From assembly GCA_008973525.1 (NCBI GenBank), contig WACJ01000517.1, positions 1,116,001-1,180,000 of the forward strand: a DNA stretch of 64,000 nt. The letters are read 5' to 3'. The DNA is from Stenopsyche tienmushanensis. Lineage: Eukaryota > Arthropoda > Insecta > Trichoptera > Stenopsychidae. Below the pieces are notes generated by a model. That model was not told the origin of the DNA. It made no database searches and worked only from the letters and a program-made list of their open reading frames with translations. Shown in pieces: positions 24,501 to 35,765 of the stretch. Positions within the stretch are counted from its first letter, which is position 1. Each line of letters starts with the position of its first letter. The translations under genes and the position numbers were made by a program.

Positions 24501-27500
24501 GCAAATAACCCTTGAAAGCTTATAGGCGTATAAATAAGATCGTAGTTGGGCTTCTGCCGATTTGGGTCAAGGAATGATTTATTATATCAACAAATTTGAA
24601 ATTTGATCAATAGTATAAACATACCCAAATTTTCTCGAATTTAAATGAGATTCCTTTTTGTACCCTTTTATAAATCGTAAATATGACACAGTATCAGAGA
24701 AGGACATCTAAGATGCTGCGAGACAGTGAATGTGAGATAGATTAGAATCTTTGTTATTCTACGTCCGCAAACAAGCATGATGTCGATATAAATCAACCAT
24801 CAATTCGGTACAATGGTACAGTAATGATCCATCTGAGTAAATTCTTAATATACAATACAACTATTTTCAATTATTAATATATAATAATAAGTTTTCTTTT
24901 ATGGTTGGAGTTTGAAGTATTTGTTTCTTAAAAGAAAATATTTTAATAAATTCCAAATGCTATTCAATACTTGCTATAAATATAAAAAAGTAGTAGACTG
25001 AGAGCTGGCAGCATAAACTGAGGGTCATCTAAAATATGTGGATCATTTAATTAGTTGTGTTCTGGCGTATTTCTGGACTATTATTATGACAGTCTGGCGA
25101 CTGAGTGCGAGAAACACGCCAGAAAACAACTATTAAATTATTCAAATTATGTACCTGAAATTGCAATATTATTAATTATGTACCTGAAATTGCATCCAGC
25201 TTTACTATTTTTATGTTAAATATAGAATAAACTCCTCTTAATATAGAATATAAAAATCTAGTCGTGTTCATGGAAGTTCTACTTAAAAAGCTTGTTCAGT
25301 TAATCCATAATAAACATCTTTTAATTCATAACAGCTTATTTTAAATGATATTTAAGATCCTAAAATTACCTTGATATTTCTTACATTATAGTCCAAATAT
25401 AGAATAAAAATGCTACAAAATTTGAAATTCAAATGATCAAAACGATAGGATATCCACTCCTTTATGCGTTTTCGCTGAAATATGTCAAGTATATTTAAAT
25501 CATTCAGAGAGCCCTCGCTTTTGCTTTGTCAAAGAGATTTTCAGTTTAATACATTGGGGGTTTTTAAACAAATATAATTATTTGAAGTTTCTTAAACATA
25601 ATTTCTACACGTGCTTTGTTTCAACTTTGTGTGGGAGTAAATAAAGCTTAAATCCAGGTCCAATTTTATTTCATGATCGCTTTAGCGACTTCATTCTTCG
25701 ATTCAGAACTTTTTAACTTTATATATGTTATTAGATTAATGATGGAACTTTAATATTTCCATTCAACGATATCAGAATAAGACATCAAAGATGATGCGAT
25801 GGTCAATTTTGCAGAAGGATGGTCTATTGATGTATAATCAACAAATGTGATGCTTTGACTCATCTGTGGTTTTATTGATTTCTCTATTCGGCAATGGCTT
25901 TCAGCAGGTATATTTGTCCGAAGTGATATTAATTTTCCAACGTTTCAATTTAATGTGACTCTTCGGCGATAATTTAAATCATGCTAGTACTTATAATATG
26001 ACAAATGTATGCCATAAAAAGATCAGCGTTAAATTTTCATCATTATGACTTTCTAAGACTATCGACCACTTTTCCAAGAGCGTCCAAGTTTCTCCATCAA
26101 ATTTAGGGAAAGTCACACAACAACTGTTCACAAAACCCTTCCCCTGATCGACAATTTCCCACGAGGCTAATTCCACGTCTTTTGTCTTCGAGCATACGTG
26201 TACATTGCGGGGTTAAAGCTTCTTAACTATTCTGCCGTAAGCCGAATAAAGCGTAAAGATTTGCACGAAAATCTTCTAAACACACCCAAACAACTTGCCA
26301 AATTAAGTACGATATATTTGTGCTTTTAAAAGCTCATTTTAATATAATAAATATGTCTATACAAGTGGTTTTCATATATATCGAAAAAGAGTGGGTCGAG
26401 TCCATTACGTATTATTCATAATCCGCTCCACTAGCTTGAAAAATGTATGATTGCTCGGGTATTACATAAAAAATAATACAAAGCCATCTATATGGATTTG
26501 CGATAAAAACGACGTAACTTAAAATGTATCGATTGTATAAATCTGAAATTTTGTTCCAGGGACTCACCGAAATGAAGCTGGCATTCTGCGCCGAAGATTG
26601 GACAGCAGCACCCATAAGGCGCGGAGTATTTGGAACGTTGAGCTTTGTTTTAGTCTATGCAGTTCCAGGTATAATTTTACATTTAGCAATAAGCGTTAAG
26701 ACAATTTTACTATATTAGTTTAATTTATTTTGCATTAATGTTCTTATGAATATCGCTATTAGATGGAAAAGGACATAGTCTGTATGTTAATTTATAATTC
26801 TGAAAAAAAAAAACTCACAAAGACGTTTCCGACACTGTGTCCATACATAAATACGTGAATATTTATGGGTCCCCCTAATGTTATTCCAAATATTATATAT
26901 ACTGTATTGTTTGTATTTATATATATAAAGTGAAGCGGAAAGAAAAGTCATCTTTTTGTTATTTGAAGAAAAAAATATTTTAATAAAAGCTATACAATAT
27001 TACTCAATTAAATAATTTCTATGACTTTTTATAAACGCCCTCCACAGATTAGGTAGCTTTTTAATGCCTCTTTCGTAAAATTTGCCCGGTTTTCCAATAA
27101 AGTAAGAATCCAAATGATTTTTCACTTGTTCCACAGAAGTGATTTTTTTTTATCGCGAAGCGAATGTTCTAATGACTTGAAAACATGATAGTCTGAAGGT
27201 TCAATGTCAGGAGAATATGGTGGATGTTGCAGCACTTCCAAATCCAGTTCCCTTATTTTTTTCTGCGTAATCCTTGCTGCGTGTGGTCTTGCATTATCAT
27301 TCTGTAATATTCTTCTTTGGTTGTTATCTAGTAATGACCGCTTTTTGAGCTCTAATTGTGTAGAGGACTCACTTTTCATCCCCAGTAATGATTTTTTTAA
27401 AAATGGATCGATTTTATACCTGGACAATAGCGATGAACAAAGACCGTTGATGACAACTCGTGCGGTACCCAAATTCCCTGTCTATGGGACAGCCAATGTC

Positions 27501-30500
27501 TAGCGATAATTATTTTATTGTTTTTCGAGGATCAGATTCTACCAGAGAATTTAATGCGTCATCATCTATTATTGGAGGTCGTCCTGATTTTGGTTTATTT
27601 TTCAAATCTCTGTCGCCACTTTTGAATTTTTTGAACCACCTATGGCATTTTTGAATATTCAATATGTTGTCATTTGTATCACAGATGCACTGGGTAGCTT
27701 CTTTTGCTTTTAATCCTTTATCGAATAAAAACAGTAAACAAGATCGCAAATGGGTTTCATCAATTTCTGGCTTGGACATTTTCACTTTGGCTAAAAAAAT
27801 ATAAAAATATTTGAAAAAGTAAGACAAATAATAGAGCTTCAAAATGACACCAACCTTGACGTATTCACTCATCAGCAACCCGAGACAAACTGACAGCAAA
27901 GACGTAACCAAAAAAATGACATTTCTTTCCGCTTTATCTAATAGTATTTCATAATAGCCATTTAAGATAATTATGTCATCTTTAAGACATTACAATTGAT
28001 CTTCTTATATTTTAAAGTCTTGTCCGAATTGATTATATTTTATCTAAGCAAAATTATAATCAATAATTTGGAAGGGCGAATGATCAAGAGGCTGTTAAGG
28101 ATAGATTTTGGGCTGTAGTATCCATTGAAAATCGCTTATGTTTTTGGGTTAGAACGTGAAAATTAGTGCAAATTATTAATGAGCTTAAAAAAATCGATTG
28201 AAACTGCATTTGAATTCATATTTCATTCATCGAATCTTGAATATGACAGTTCTTTACGTCTTTCAACAATAATTTTAATATGTTCGATGTCGATTATGGG
28301 AAAAATTCAAACTATCATCAGTCAAAATATACTCGATAAAGACGATTATGGGCTTAAAAATCTGGCAAAATTTTAATGCCTAGATGCAAATTTTAATAGT
28401 CCTTTGTAAGATTTCAACAAGTCTTGTTACTTCGTAAAGGTTTTTTTTAAATATAAAATCACTACAAATAGGCTAATATTAGATTTTAACAAGGCTAACA
28501 TATTTGAAATTTTCCCCAAACGTGTATTTTTATTCGAATATAAATCTATAATTTTTATGATTTTATTGTTCAGGTTGTATAATGGTGTTGGCCTATTCGC
28601 TCATGGGTCAAAGGCTCTGTTCGGTGAGGCCTCCATTTGACCACGAGGAAGGAAGTGCGAGTACCCAGCAGGTAAATTATTTCAACCTTACATAGGGACG
28701 TTTAAGGCTTTAGAAATATTATTTTATTCACAGTATTACACTAAATAGTTAATTACATAATTCTTGTACACATGTTTTGCATTTGCGAAATTATTATGTA
28801 CGCATTTAATTAAATTAAACACTCCACTTATTACGGCTTAACAAATGCTTTAAATTTGTAATTTTAACAATGGCGATTTAATGTATAAATATATTAACGT
28901 CCGACTTTATTAAGCCCTATACAACCGTGAATTAATTTCAGAGAACTTCATCCAAAGCTAGCGACTATATTTGAATTTAGTTCATATTCAATTATCGAAC
29001 TTAATCAATGACCTTCAATCACGACCCTCAAGCAAATACATCCTATAATATTTACGCAAATTAACCCTTAAATATAACAATATATATGCGTAAATTCTAA
29101 TCGTTTGAAGATATTTGAGAATTTTATCATCCAGGGCAAAATATTGGATTTCATAAAAGGCGAATGTCGTCTTTTGGGATGCTCTTTAACATATTAAAAT
29201 TATAATTCAAGTCTTCGGCTTGAAGCACTAAATATATATTTAAGTCTATATTATTTTGGGCAGAATATGATTTTTATATAAATTTAAATACAGAATATAT
29301 TACACAATTAATATTTTAGTACAACAAGGGTTGGGGTTATTAATTGAAATAAGATTTAGTAGCAGTGGCACTCATCAATTCGTTGGACATTCTGATTGTC
29401 CACATCTGTGATCTCGATAGAACCCAGTTTGATGAATTCCTTAGTATATGAATTAATTACATTCTATATTTCACGCGAATGCAAATGTGGAGGCTTTGTA
29501 CATTAATTGAGCGCTAAGATGGAATTGAAGAAGAAATTGATTTCGGAATAAATGTATCAATCTCAAATTGTATTAGATATATTCAAATTCAACTAATCTT
29601 GTTGCTCGTTTTGTTTTAACGCTGGAGACTATTTATATCCAAAAATATTTTTTAATAAAAAATATTTTTTGAAGATTTTTAAAGACGATCGTGATTAAAT
29701 GGTTACAATAAATATTAATGTTGTGTCAACACAGAACTTTTGTGGCAGAACATGGTCTGCGTTCACGTTCTCATATTGAATATTTTTTATAGCAAAAAAA
29801 AAAAACATTCAAGCATCGAATAAGATTTACTTGCAGTAGTATTACAGAATATATTTATCATTAAGGAAATATTTTTAAAATCGTCGGGGTGGTTTTAAAA
29901 TGATCAATTCATTATATACTTACAAAGTAATTTTCTATAATTGCAGAATACATAATTGGAAACCGTAAATTCATTTGTCGCTTCTCTGAATTCATTGAAT
30001 TAAGTACGTGTTTCTTTGTTATAAAGTCTTCCATAAAATTATGAAGCTGATGAAATTCTGATCTTATATTAGAACGCAAAAGTTCGCCACAGTTCCACAA
30101 TGTTATTAATGGTTTAATTTAATATTTTCATTAAAAGCGGCTTTAAATAGCACGAAGGATGCAAAATTTTCGGTCAAATTTCATTCATTCGATGATGGTA
30201 AAAATACAAAAATTTAACCAGCATCCATAGAAGATATTACGCTCTTTACAATAGTATTGTAGTATAAGCATATATAGAGGGAAGTAATCTTTTGATAAAA
30301 AAATATTCCTTTCATGTACAGGGAATAATTTAATAAGGGATAAAAATTCAACCAAGGAACCGTTTATGTAAGTTTTTTTTTTGAGAAAAATACATTTTGT
30401 ATTCTTGAGAGCCATTATTTTTCGCCCTAAAATTTTCACCGAAGAGTTATAGAGATTTGCGAGATAAAAGAAAAAACAGTGAAGAATATAAATTGGTCTG

Positions 30501-33500
30501 ATTGTTTAGCAAAGTTGCAATCAATTCAATGGAGCTTTCAATTTAAAATCTTACAACAATGAAATTTGAAGAAAAAAATTTAAATAAGTTCTTTTAGGGA
30601 AAAAAACCAACAAAGTATTTTTTTCATTATGTAGATAATTTAAATCTACAACTTTTGAGCTCTCATGAACTACAAATATTTAACTTCGAGTGCTTTTCAT
30701 TTTTCAATTTTTAATCGTGTGTACCATTTACTTCCTATAAAAATTTATTCCGTCTTAAATAAGAAAATGTATACTAACCTTTAATCATTAGATTACATAC
30801 ATTATAGTGATTTTTTAACCCAACTGATACAATATTTGGTTTGCTTGTAAGCGTTCAATTTAAACTCTTCACGTTGTTATCTCTATTATACTTTAAATGC
30901 ATGTAAATATTAATATCACAGAAAACAGAGTTACTGTTTGATCGCATATTTGAGATCTAAGAGAAATGTTTGTTAATTGATTCATAGCTTAAGTAGGGTT
31001 AATGTAAACAAATCTAACCCATTAAGACATTTGATGATGAATTCAACCAGATGGGAGATATAAAACATATTACATTGATAATGGAAAATGTATTTTTCTT
31101 GAGAATTCCTTTTAAATGTTAAACAAATATTTGATCTATTGTGTTTGTATTTATTTATCCAAGTTTGTTTGAGGTTGGTTAAATGGTATTTGTCAAGTAT
31201 GTATCTTTAATTTTAAAAGATTTTCTTTCTTGGAAGACTGATCAACCATTAGAAAAGCTATTAATAAGGGATCTTGCCTGAAAAAATTTCTTTGAATAAA
31301 ACATTTAAATGTATTGTTTTTCCATTGTCATCACATATGGTTAAGGTTAACTCATTATTTTTTCATATCTAAGAAATCTAGAAGATTGGTTCAAAATATC
31401 AATACTTTGGATGTCTCTTATTTGTTAATACAGCGATTATTTTCCCTTAATTTGAATTTGGGACCTTTATAAGTTAAGTTTAAGAATTTGGAATATAATA
31501 CCAATTATTGATCAGAAAGCTTAAAAAGTTCTTACAGCGGTTGAAACTTGGTGAAAAATCTCCTTTCAGTAAAACATTTTAAATATACTAAAAATAAGAA
31601 ACGATCTTACTTTGGGGAGCGAATTTATTAAAAAAAAACTCCATAAAAGCTTATTTCAAGATTCTATAAATAATGCGTCAGATAAATGTGGGGTTAGATG
31701 ACATTGAGTCCTCTGGGAAGACAGAAATAGAAAATCTGCAAACAGAAGTGAAAAATACAATCTTGGGGATGTTACAATAAAAAATAAACGTAAAAGTAGT
31801 GAACATAAAAAAAGTTTGTTTTATATATAAAGAACATATTAGAAAATTTTCAGGGTGCTGAATGCACAATCGATTTATGCATTGAGTGTTCCCACAGAAA
31901 CCCAACGACAAACAAATAGACGACCCACTAAGATGTTTATTTAAGCACAGAATTTAATTTTTATATTAAATGAAAGTTAATATTTGCATAATTCACAATA
32001 TTAATATTTGGAATCTCTATTTTTTCTTATATTATATTAAAAATAGTTTTTTCAAATGCTTTTAATATTTTGCCTATGTTCTATAGAGCTCAAAAACTGG
32101 ATGATATAACCTTTTTTATCGTTATATTTCTATTTCTGCAATGGATAATATTTCACATTCCAATACAATTAGTTATTTACAAAACCTGCTTAGAAAGATT
32201 GTGAGTGTGAGCCATAATGCTCGATGATACAACGTGTGGATCATAGCCAGGACAATCTTCATAGTCGATCTGTAGGTGTTCCGTACCAACATGTGTACTA
32301 GAATTCTGTAGATAATTGAATAGTCGAAAAAAAAACTAACTTTGGTTGCTATATCAATACACAATAACATTAAAATATAAGAGTAAATACAATAAACCTC
32401 CCTTTTTATGCAAAAAATTGAATTATACAAATGATAATATTTTTTCAGGGTGTTCGACTAGTTAGGGAGAGAAAAAGAGTAGCTTGGATTCTATTGCTTC
32501 TGGCTGTATTATTTGCAATGTGCTGGTTGCCATATAATGGAATACAACTTCTTCTGGATATCAAATGCATATCGCAAGAATCGGTCAGCTGGATTCTGCC
32601 CTACGCTCTTCTGCTAGGTATATTTTTAAATGTAATCTTCGTAAATTATATTTTGAATTCTAATAACTTCGTCGTGTATTAGTTTTACATTTTGCTGTTT
32701 ATTCAAGCCTCGTTCGTTTGCCTTTTTAAATTAAAGTCTACCGAACATTGAAGATTTTTTTCTTTCTCTCTCTCTCTGTATATATTTGTACGGATGAAAT
32801 GCTTTCCCGGGAAAAATATTTTTGGACTAAAATATAACATAAAGCAGTTCATCCTGTTGGTGTATTATAGAAATTGGCAATCTTTTGATGTTGTGAGCCA
32901 TGAGGATTTTCATATAAAAATATTAAGCAAATTTATATTCTTAAGAAGTAAATTTTATAATTGTTAAAAAGTAAATAAACCTCTAACTTTAAAAATTGTT
33001 TATTATTATATTGTTACATACAATATTAAAGAATTTTGCGTTATTTGAGAGTTGTAAGAATTTCGAACTTAAATCTAATATTTGGAACAAAATTCTATTT
33101 CGGCGTAAATGTTTCTATCCTAACTTAAGAGGAAACATAAATTACGATATACAATACAATGCCTATGATTTTTAAAGAGAGTCGTCTATTTTTAAAATTT
33201 GATTCCTTCTTTACGATTGTGAGTTTGAGTTTAAATAAGTAAGAAGTAATAATATAAGCACGGAATGGGAACGTTCAATCTCATTTAATTCATTGACATG
33301 TTATATAAATCTTTTTTGTAGGGTAGAGGCCTTTGGATCTGATTAGATCCCTTTTTGGGATGCACTCCCTTCACGGTTGATTTACTTTCAGATGGCTTGC
33401 GTATTTCGTTCGACTATCGGATCAAAGAAGGATCCAAACGGTGGCAGTTAATGCAAGATACAGCTATCTTTCAATATAAGATATTTGTTTATATTTTATG

Positions 33501-34769
33501 TCAAAGAGAGACCCCAACTGCGAGACTCCGATGACGACGAGTTTCTTTTACAGACGTGGTCAAGACCAATTCTAGGTCGTCAGAGAGAAAACGTCTTCCC
33601 ACAGACAAGGGTCTCGATCAATTCTCATTTTCGAAGGCAACAGCCCTCATTCCCCCTCTTGCAAATCTTTTTCATCTACTAAGACGAAGAATATCTCCAT
33701 GTTTATTGATCAAATTTGACTTTTTATTCACCCCAAACTAAGCTTTTCTAACCGATTCAAGCAAGCATAATCGTTTTATTTAGTTTAAGAAATTAAAATT
33801 AGGTACATATTTGGTAAACTATTTGGTACACTAAATTATACTTTTTACGGTTAAACCGGCTTCAATAGTTGGAATATTTTTCCTGGAAAATAATATCAAG
33901 TAATTTATACTTAAATTATCATTGAATCTCTATATCTATATATACTTTCCATTTTCATAAGGATTTCATGTATCAAGGAATTTTTTCTAGCCATTTTACT
34001 TATTTAAAAAATAATTAAACAATTTTTTTCTATCAACTATAGAATTTTAAATTTTTAGAAATTTTGTACAAATTTTCAATCGATTTTGCGAGGACTTAGC
34101 ATGGATATACTTCAATTGGTAATGTGAATCAATCATTATCAACATGTAAAGTGCTATATTTATCCTTAGAGATTATTAATAATTTTGAATGCTTCGTTTA
34201 CTTTCTTGCTAAAGCGAAAAATATTTAAGTAAAATACCTAACGATTATGAAAATAGGGGTTTCTTCCATTTAAAATAATCTGTAATAATTATTGAAAAAA
34301 GCCCTCAAAATGTTTCTTATAATTCAAAATTTAGGGTATCGAAACACTGCAATTTTAATTAATTTAATTACCAAAATATCCATAGTCAGGATTTAAAATT
34401 GAAATCTCTAATGACTGATTATCCCTTGAGGTATTAATTCAGCAATAGAACGATATCAATTTCTGAGTTAATTACCAGAAAATAATTTTTAATGCGATAG
34501 CTCCCAAAGATAGCAACGCTTCTGAGAGGATTTATTGTATATTATTTTGCGGAATAATGAGATTGTCAATTGATTTTCAATAAGAAATTTTTAGCGCGAA
34601 AAAATCTAGTTTCAATGGAATAAAATATGTTTAATTGCCAGGTCATACAAATTCGGCGATCAATCCCATAGTCTACTGTTTCATGACGAGAAACTTCAGG
34701 AGATCCGTCAAAAAATTACTATGCAGGACACCGGATGACCTGTCAAATCGTCAACATCAAAGATGTAAA
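15450..34769 (+). CDS. Class A (rhodopsin-like) GPCR, probable neuropeptide receptor; six internal exons, 5' partial
   Basis: This gene encodes a seven-transmembrane receptor of the plasma membrane that signals through heterotrimeric G proteins. The six exons below join in phase into 287 residues covering TM2 to the start of the C-tail. Landmarks, numbered in this fragment: D13 (2.50), W33 in ECL1, C40 (3.25), D64-R65-Y66 exactly 24 residues later, W92 (4.50), P101, sequon N117-G-T, C129 in ECL2 (disulfide partner of C40), P155 (5.50) and Y163 (5.58), C213-W-L-P216 in TM6, N252-P-I-V-Y256 in TM7, and C272 as a likely palmitoylation site ending helix 8. The WxxG-type ECL1 and the short intracellular loop 3 fit peptide receptors. 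The ligand is unknown; trissin-, CNMamide- or RFamide-type receptors are possibilities I cannot separate. The exon with the N-terminus and TM1 was not found in the window. The introns hold transposon debris but no exon is broken. Confidence 0.92.
17098..17881 (-). mobile_element. hAT-superfamily deletion derivative, 784 bp
   Basis: The ends TAGGGGTCCCAA and TTGGGACCCCTA (one mismatch apart from perfect inverted repeats) are flanked by an exact 8-bp duplication, CTTGTGTC, at 17090-17097 and 17882-17889. An 8-bp duplication and TAGGG-type ends define hAT elements. Both subterminal regions are packed with ATTCGAATA-type repeats, plausible transposase binding sites. A C-terminal transposase remnant on the minus strand (17489-17605) confirms the family. 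It lies in the intron between exons A and B. Confidence 0.9.
17489..17605 (-). pseudogene. hAT transposase C-terminal dimerization-domain remnant
   Basis: The minus strand encodes PNSMTTERVFSIAGSIKMKL and RPSLKVERL before a stop. The pattern T/S-E-R-V-F-S-x-A-G-x-x-x-x-x-x-R-x-x-L is the hallmark of the hAT C-terminal dimerization domain. Upstream it is closed by an in-frame TAG, and the catalytic part of the protein is absent. Confidence 0.85.
17980..18160. repeat. Partial relative of the 715-bp TTAA element
   Basis: The block GTAGTTTCGAGAAAAACGCG followed by TTAAAAG at about 18116-18143 matches the corresponding stretch of the 715-bp element (about 10978-11005) nearly base for base. The surrounding bases match only weakly and no TTAA-bounded ends were found, so the limits are approximate. 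It lies in the receptor's first visible intron, just downstream of the hAT derivative. Confidence 0.45.
19440..19654 (+). CDS. GPCR exon B: TM3, ICL2, TM4, start of ECL2
   Basis: The acceptor is a T-rich tract ending TTTTTAG and the donor is GTAAGT. The split glycine is followed by 71 codons. VAVAASVFTITAMSVDRYLAI holds the DRY box. ICL2 is short and basic (PKLPNRK). TM4 has W4.50 and the FAP proline. The exon ends in ECL2 with an N-G-T glycosylation sequon. It ends in phase 0, matching exon C. The preceding intron of 3847 bases contains the hAT derivative. Confidence 0.93.
21975..23045 (-). mobile_element. R1-like non-LTR retrotransposon fragment, internally deleted
   Basis: The minus strand encodes, in order, NAPGLDGVPNVVIGLVADTD (N-terminal side of reverse transcriptase), then LDVKNAFNSVRWHLVL (RT motif A with its Asp), then jumps near 22565 to AYRTVSEDAILALIAIPPID and the C-terminal LTGYGCFGSYLHKIGKE...PECHH zinc-knuckle-like region. 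The last blocks are characteristic of R1-clade ORF2. The block order with the RT palm missing shows a large internal deletion. The block is noticeably GC-richer than its surroundings, suggesting a relatively recent insertion. It lies in the intron between exons B and C. Confidence 0.88.
22046..22669 (-). pseudogene. R1-like ORF2 remnant: RT motif A fused to C-terminal region by deletion
   Basis: A single open frame of 207 codons reads from the RT motif A block (IALDVKNAFNSVRWHLV) straight into the segment that normally lies several hundred residues later (RTVSEDAIL...), so the motif that holds the YADD-type catalytic pair is absent. The C-terminal Cys/His cluster is GCFGSYLHKIGKETGPECHH, with the second half of the knuckle degraded. 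The frame staying open across the junction is notable for a dead element. Confidence 0.85.
25046..25139. repeat. Imperfect inverted repeat able to form a hairpin of about 94 nt
   Basis: The left arm 25046-25074 (containing GTTGTGTTCTGGCGTATTTC) pairs with the right arm ending near 25139 (containing GAAACACGCCAGAAAACAAC) with a few mismatches. The loop is about 35 nt and contains a further TCTGGCG. It lies in the receptor's intron between exons B and C. Confidence 0.7.
25145..25194 (+). repeat. Exact 21-bp direct repeat, period 29
   Basis: AATTATGTACCTGAAATTGC plus one more base occurs at 25145-25165 and again at 25174-25194, immediately after the hairpin at 25046-25139. The intervening eight bases are AT only. 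Confidence 0.85.
26560..26668 (+). CDS. GPCR exon C: ECL2 cysteine and TM5
   Basis: The acceptor is TTGTTCCAG and the donor is GTATAA. Thirty-six codons begin in phase 0. They include AFCAEDW, which supplies the conserved ECL2 cysteine, and TM5 with P5.50 in YAVP. The final base opens a glycine codon shared with exon D. The preceding intron (6905 bases) is the longest visible in the gene and contains the R1-like fragment. Confidence 0.92.
26933..27934 (-). mobile_element. mariner element, copy 2, internally deleted (1002 bp), in a receptor intron
   Basis: The ends match the 5.2 kb mariner (AAGCGGAAAG... and ...CTTTCCGCTT). The right flank is TA at 27935-27936. The left flank reads TG, probably a mutated TA. 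It is about 260 bp shorter than copy 1, with sequence missing from the middle of the transposase. It sits in the intron between exons C and D, opposite to the gene. Confidence 0.92.
27000..27779 (-). pseudogene. mariner transposase remnant with internal deletions
   Basis: On the minus strand the reading starts MSKPEIDETHLRSCLL and includes CHRWFKKFKSGD and KSGRPP, then stops. Downstream blocks in other frames hold NDNARPHAARITQKK and HPPYSPDIEPSDYH, so the second and third catalytic Asp positions survive. Sequence between the first catalytic Asp block (TGDEK) and ELKKRS is deleted. The C-terminal end (GIKKLPNLWRAF) is more intact than in copy 1. It cannot encode a working enzyme. Confidence 0.9.
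28574..28671 (+). CDS. GPCR exon D: end of TM5 and ICL3
   Basis: The acceptor follows TTTTATTGTTCAG and the donor is GTAAAT. The split glycine is followed by CIMVLAYSLMGQRL, whose tyrosine lies eight residues after the TM5 proline as expected for Y5.58. A polar ICL3 segment, VRPPFDHEEGSASTQQ, follows. The exon ends in phase 0. The 1905-base intron before it holds the inverted mariner copy. Confidence 0.9.
28680..32440. other. Receptor intron D-E, no element recognised
   Basis: A 3.8 kb AT-rich intron. The frames at 30185-30439 and 31678-31911 (minus) are random-looking. Confidence 0.55.
32449..32617 (+). CDS. GPCR exon E: end of ICL3, TM6, ECL3
   Basis: The acceptor is ATATTTTTTCAG and the donor is GTATAT. 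Fifty-six codons encode the basic end of ICL3 (LVRERKR), TM6 with FAMCWLPYN (the CWxP motif), a cysteine-containing ECL3 and the start of TM7 (LPYALLL). The last base opens a glycine codon completed by exon F. Confidence 0.93.
32762..32778 (+). repeat. CT microsatellite
   Basis: A short (CT)n run of about seven units, preceded by a T-rich tract, lies in the intron between exons E and F. Confidence 0.8.
33300..33720. repeat. GC-richer patch in a receptor intron, possible dispersed repeat
   Basis: This patch is less AT-rich than the flanking intron. The stretch around CAACTGCGAGACTCCGATGA (about 33515) resembles CAGCTGCGAGACTTCAAAGA at about 46477. Two overlapping short frames (33485-33682 and 33556-33741) have no recognisable domain. 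It could be an old repeat or a conserved regulatory block. Confidence 0.3.
34642..34769 (+). CDS. GPCR exon F: TM7 NPxxY, helix 8, proximal C-tail
   Basis: The acceptor is TTAATTGCCAG. The split glycine is followed by HTNSAINPIVYCFMTRNF, which holds NPxxY and the start of helix 8. A basic RRSVKKLLCR with a probable palmitoylated Cys and a polar tail ending QHQRCK come next. A GTAAGT donor follows in phase 0. If that donor is not used, the frame stays open for 20 more codons and stops at 34830-34832, and an AATAAA lies at 34984-34989. Whether the receptor ends there or splices on cannot be decided from the sequence alone. Confidence 0.9.
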
Positions 34770-34832
34770 GTAAGTATTTATTTTTGTCACACATTAGCTT
34801 TCAATGATGATAACTATTCATGGCGTGTATGA

Positions 34833-35765
34833 ACATAAAATATAATTTAATGTAACACAAATATGAAAGGAATCTTGTGAAATGTTATCATCCAAATATA
34901 TTATGTTGTCTGACATGCCACAAGAACATTATGTCTGATTTAAATGCTCATTATGTTTTTTTTTTAACTTTATTTTTTCTTTCAATAAAATTAGACATTG
35001 CGTGACCGTTGTATTTTTGAAATGAATTAAATTACGCCAAGGTATTAGATATATGGAGATTTTATTCGAATCCTATTAGAGCTTCCTATCTTTTTTATTC
35101 GCTTGGGGCTTGTTTTAATTTCAGCACTTTATATGAAATATGTCATTCGCTGATCATTTGAGACATATGGCGTATCTTCTCGCAGGTGTTGTTTTGTCTT
35201 AGATCGATAAGCTTGACTCTGCCATTAGTAAAATTAGCAAAAAAAGAAGATAAACAAGTGCGAACAGACAAGGGTAGGAATGCAAGTTTCGAGGTCGATC
35301 TCGAAAGATATTTAAATAATTGTCATCTGGAAAACATTATAGAAAAACGTTCGTAAAGTTAAAGTTTGTAAATCGTAGAAATACGTAACAGTGAGACGCT
35401 GGATTCGCTTTCCGGAGACTGTTTGACTGACTAACAAATTCTCGATCTCCAGGAAGCAAAAAATGTAAAAAGGGTCGCAAGATATTGTCCTAATTGTCCA
35501 AAACAGACAGAGCGAGGAACGTATTAAAGAGGATTAAGTCTAATTATAATAATACGGTATATAAAACGCCAAGAACATTTATTAGCTTCAACTTTAATAT
35601 TATGATCATTTTATGAACCATTGGATTTGTATTTTATATTTTTATATCGCAAAAGTCAATTTGAATTAAAAAATAATCTACTTTGATCCTGGCTCGAGTT
35701 TGAATCTTAAAAATCTTAATTTTTCTCATCTGACCGTTCAGATTCATAGACACTTTAAATACATA
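34833..35765. other. AT-rich DNA downstream of exon F
   Basis: It holds an AATAAA at 34984-34989 that could serve a transcript reading through exon F. Nothing else is supported. Confidence 0.45.

Noticed and set aside
27204..27503. Plus-strand frame of 99 codons
   Set aside because: It is antisense to the mariner copy 2 transposase remnant; an identical-looking antisense frame occurs at 5975-6199 in copy 1.
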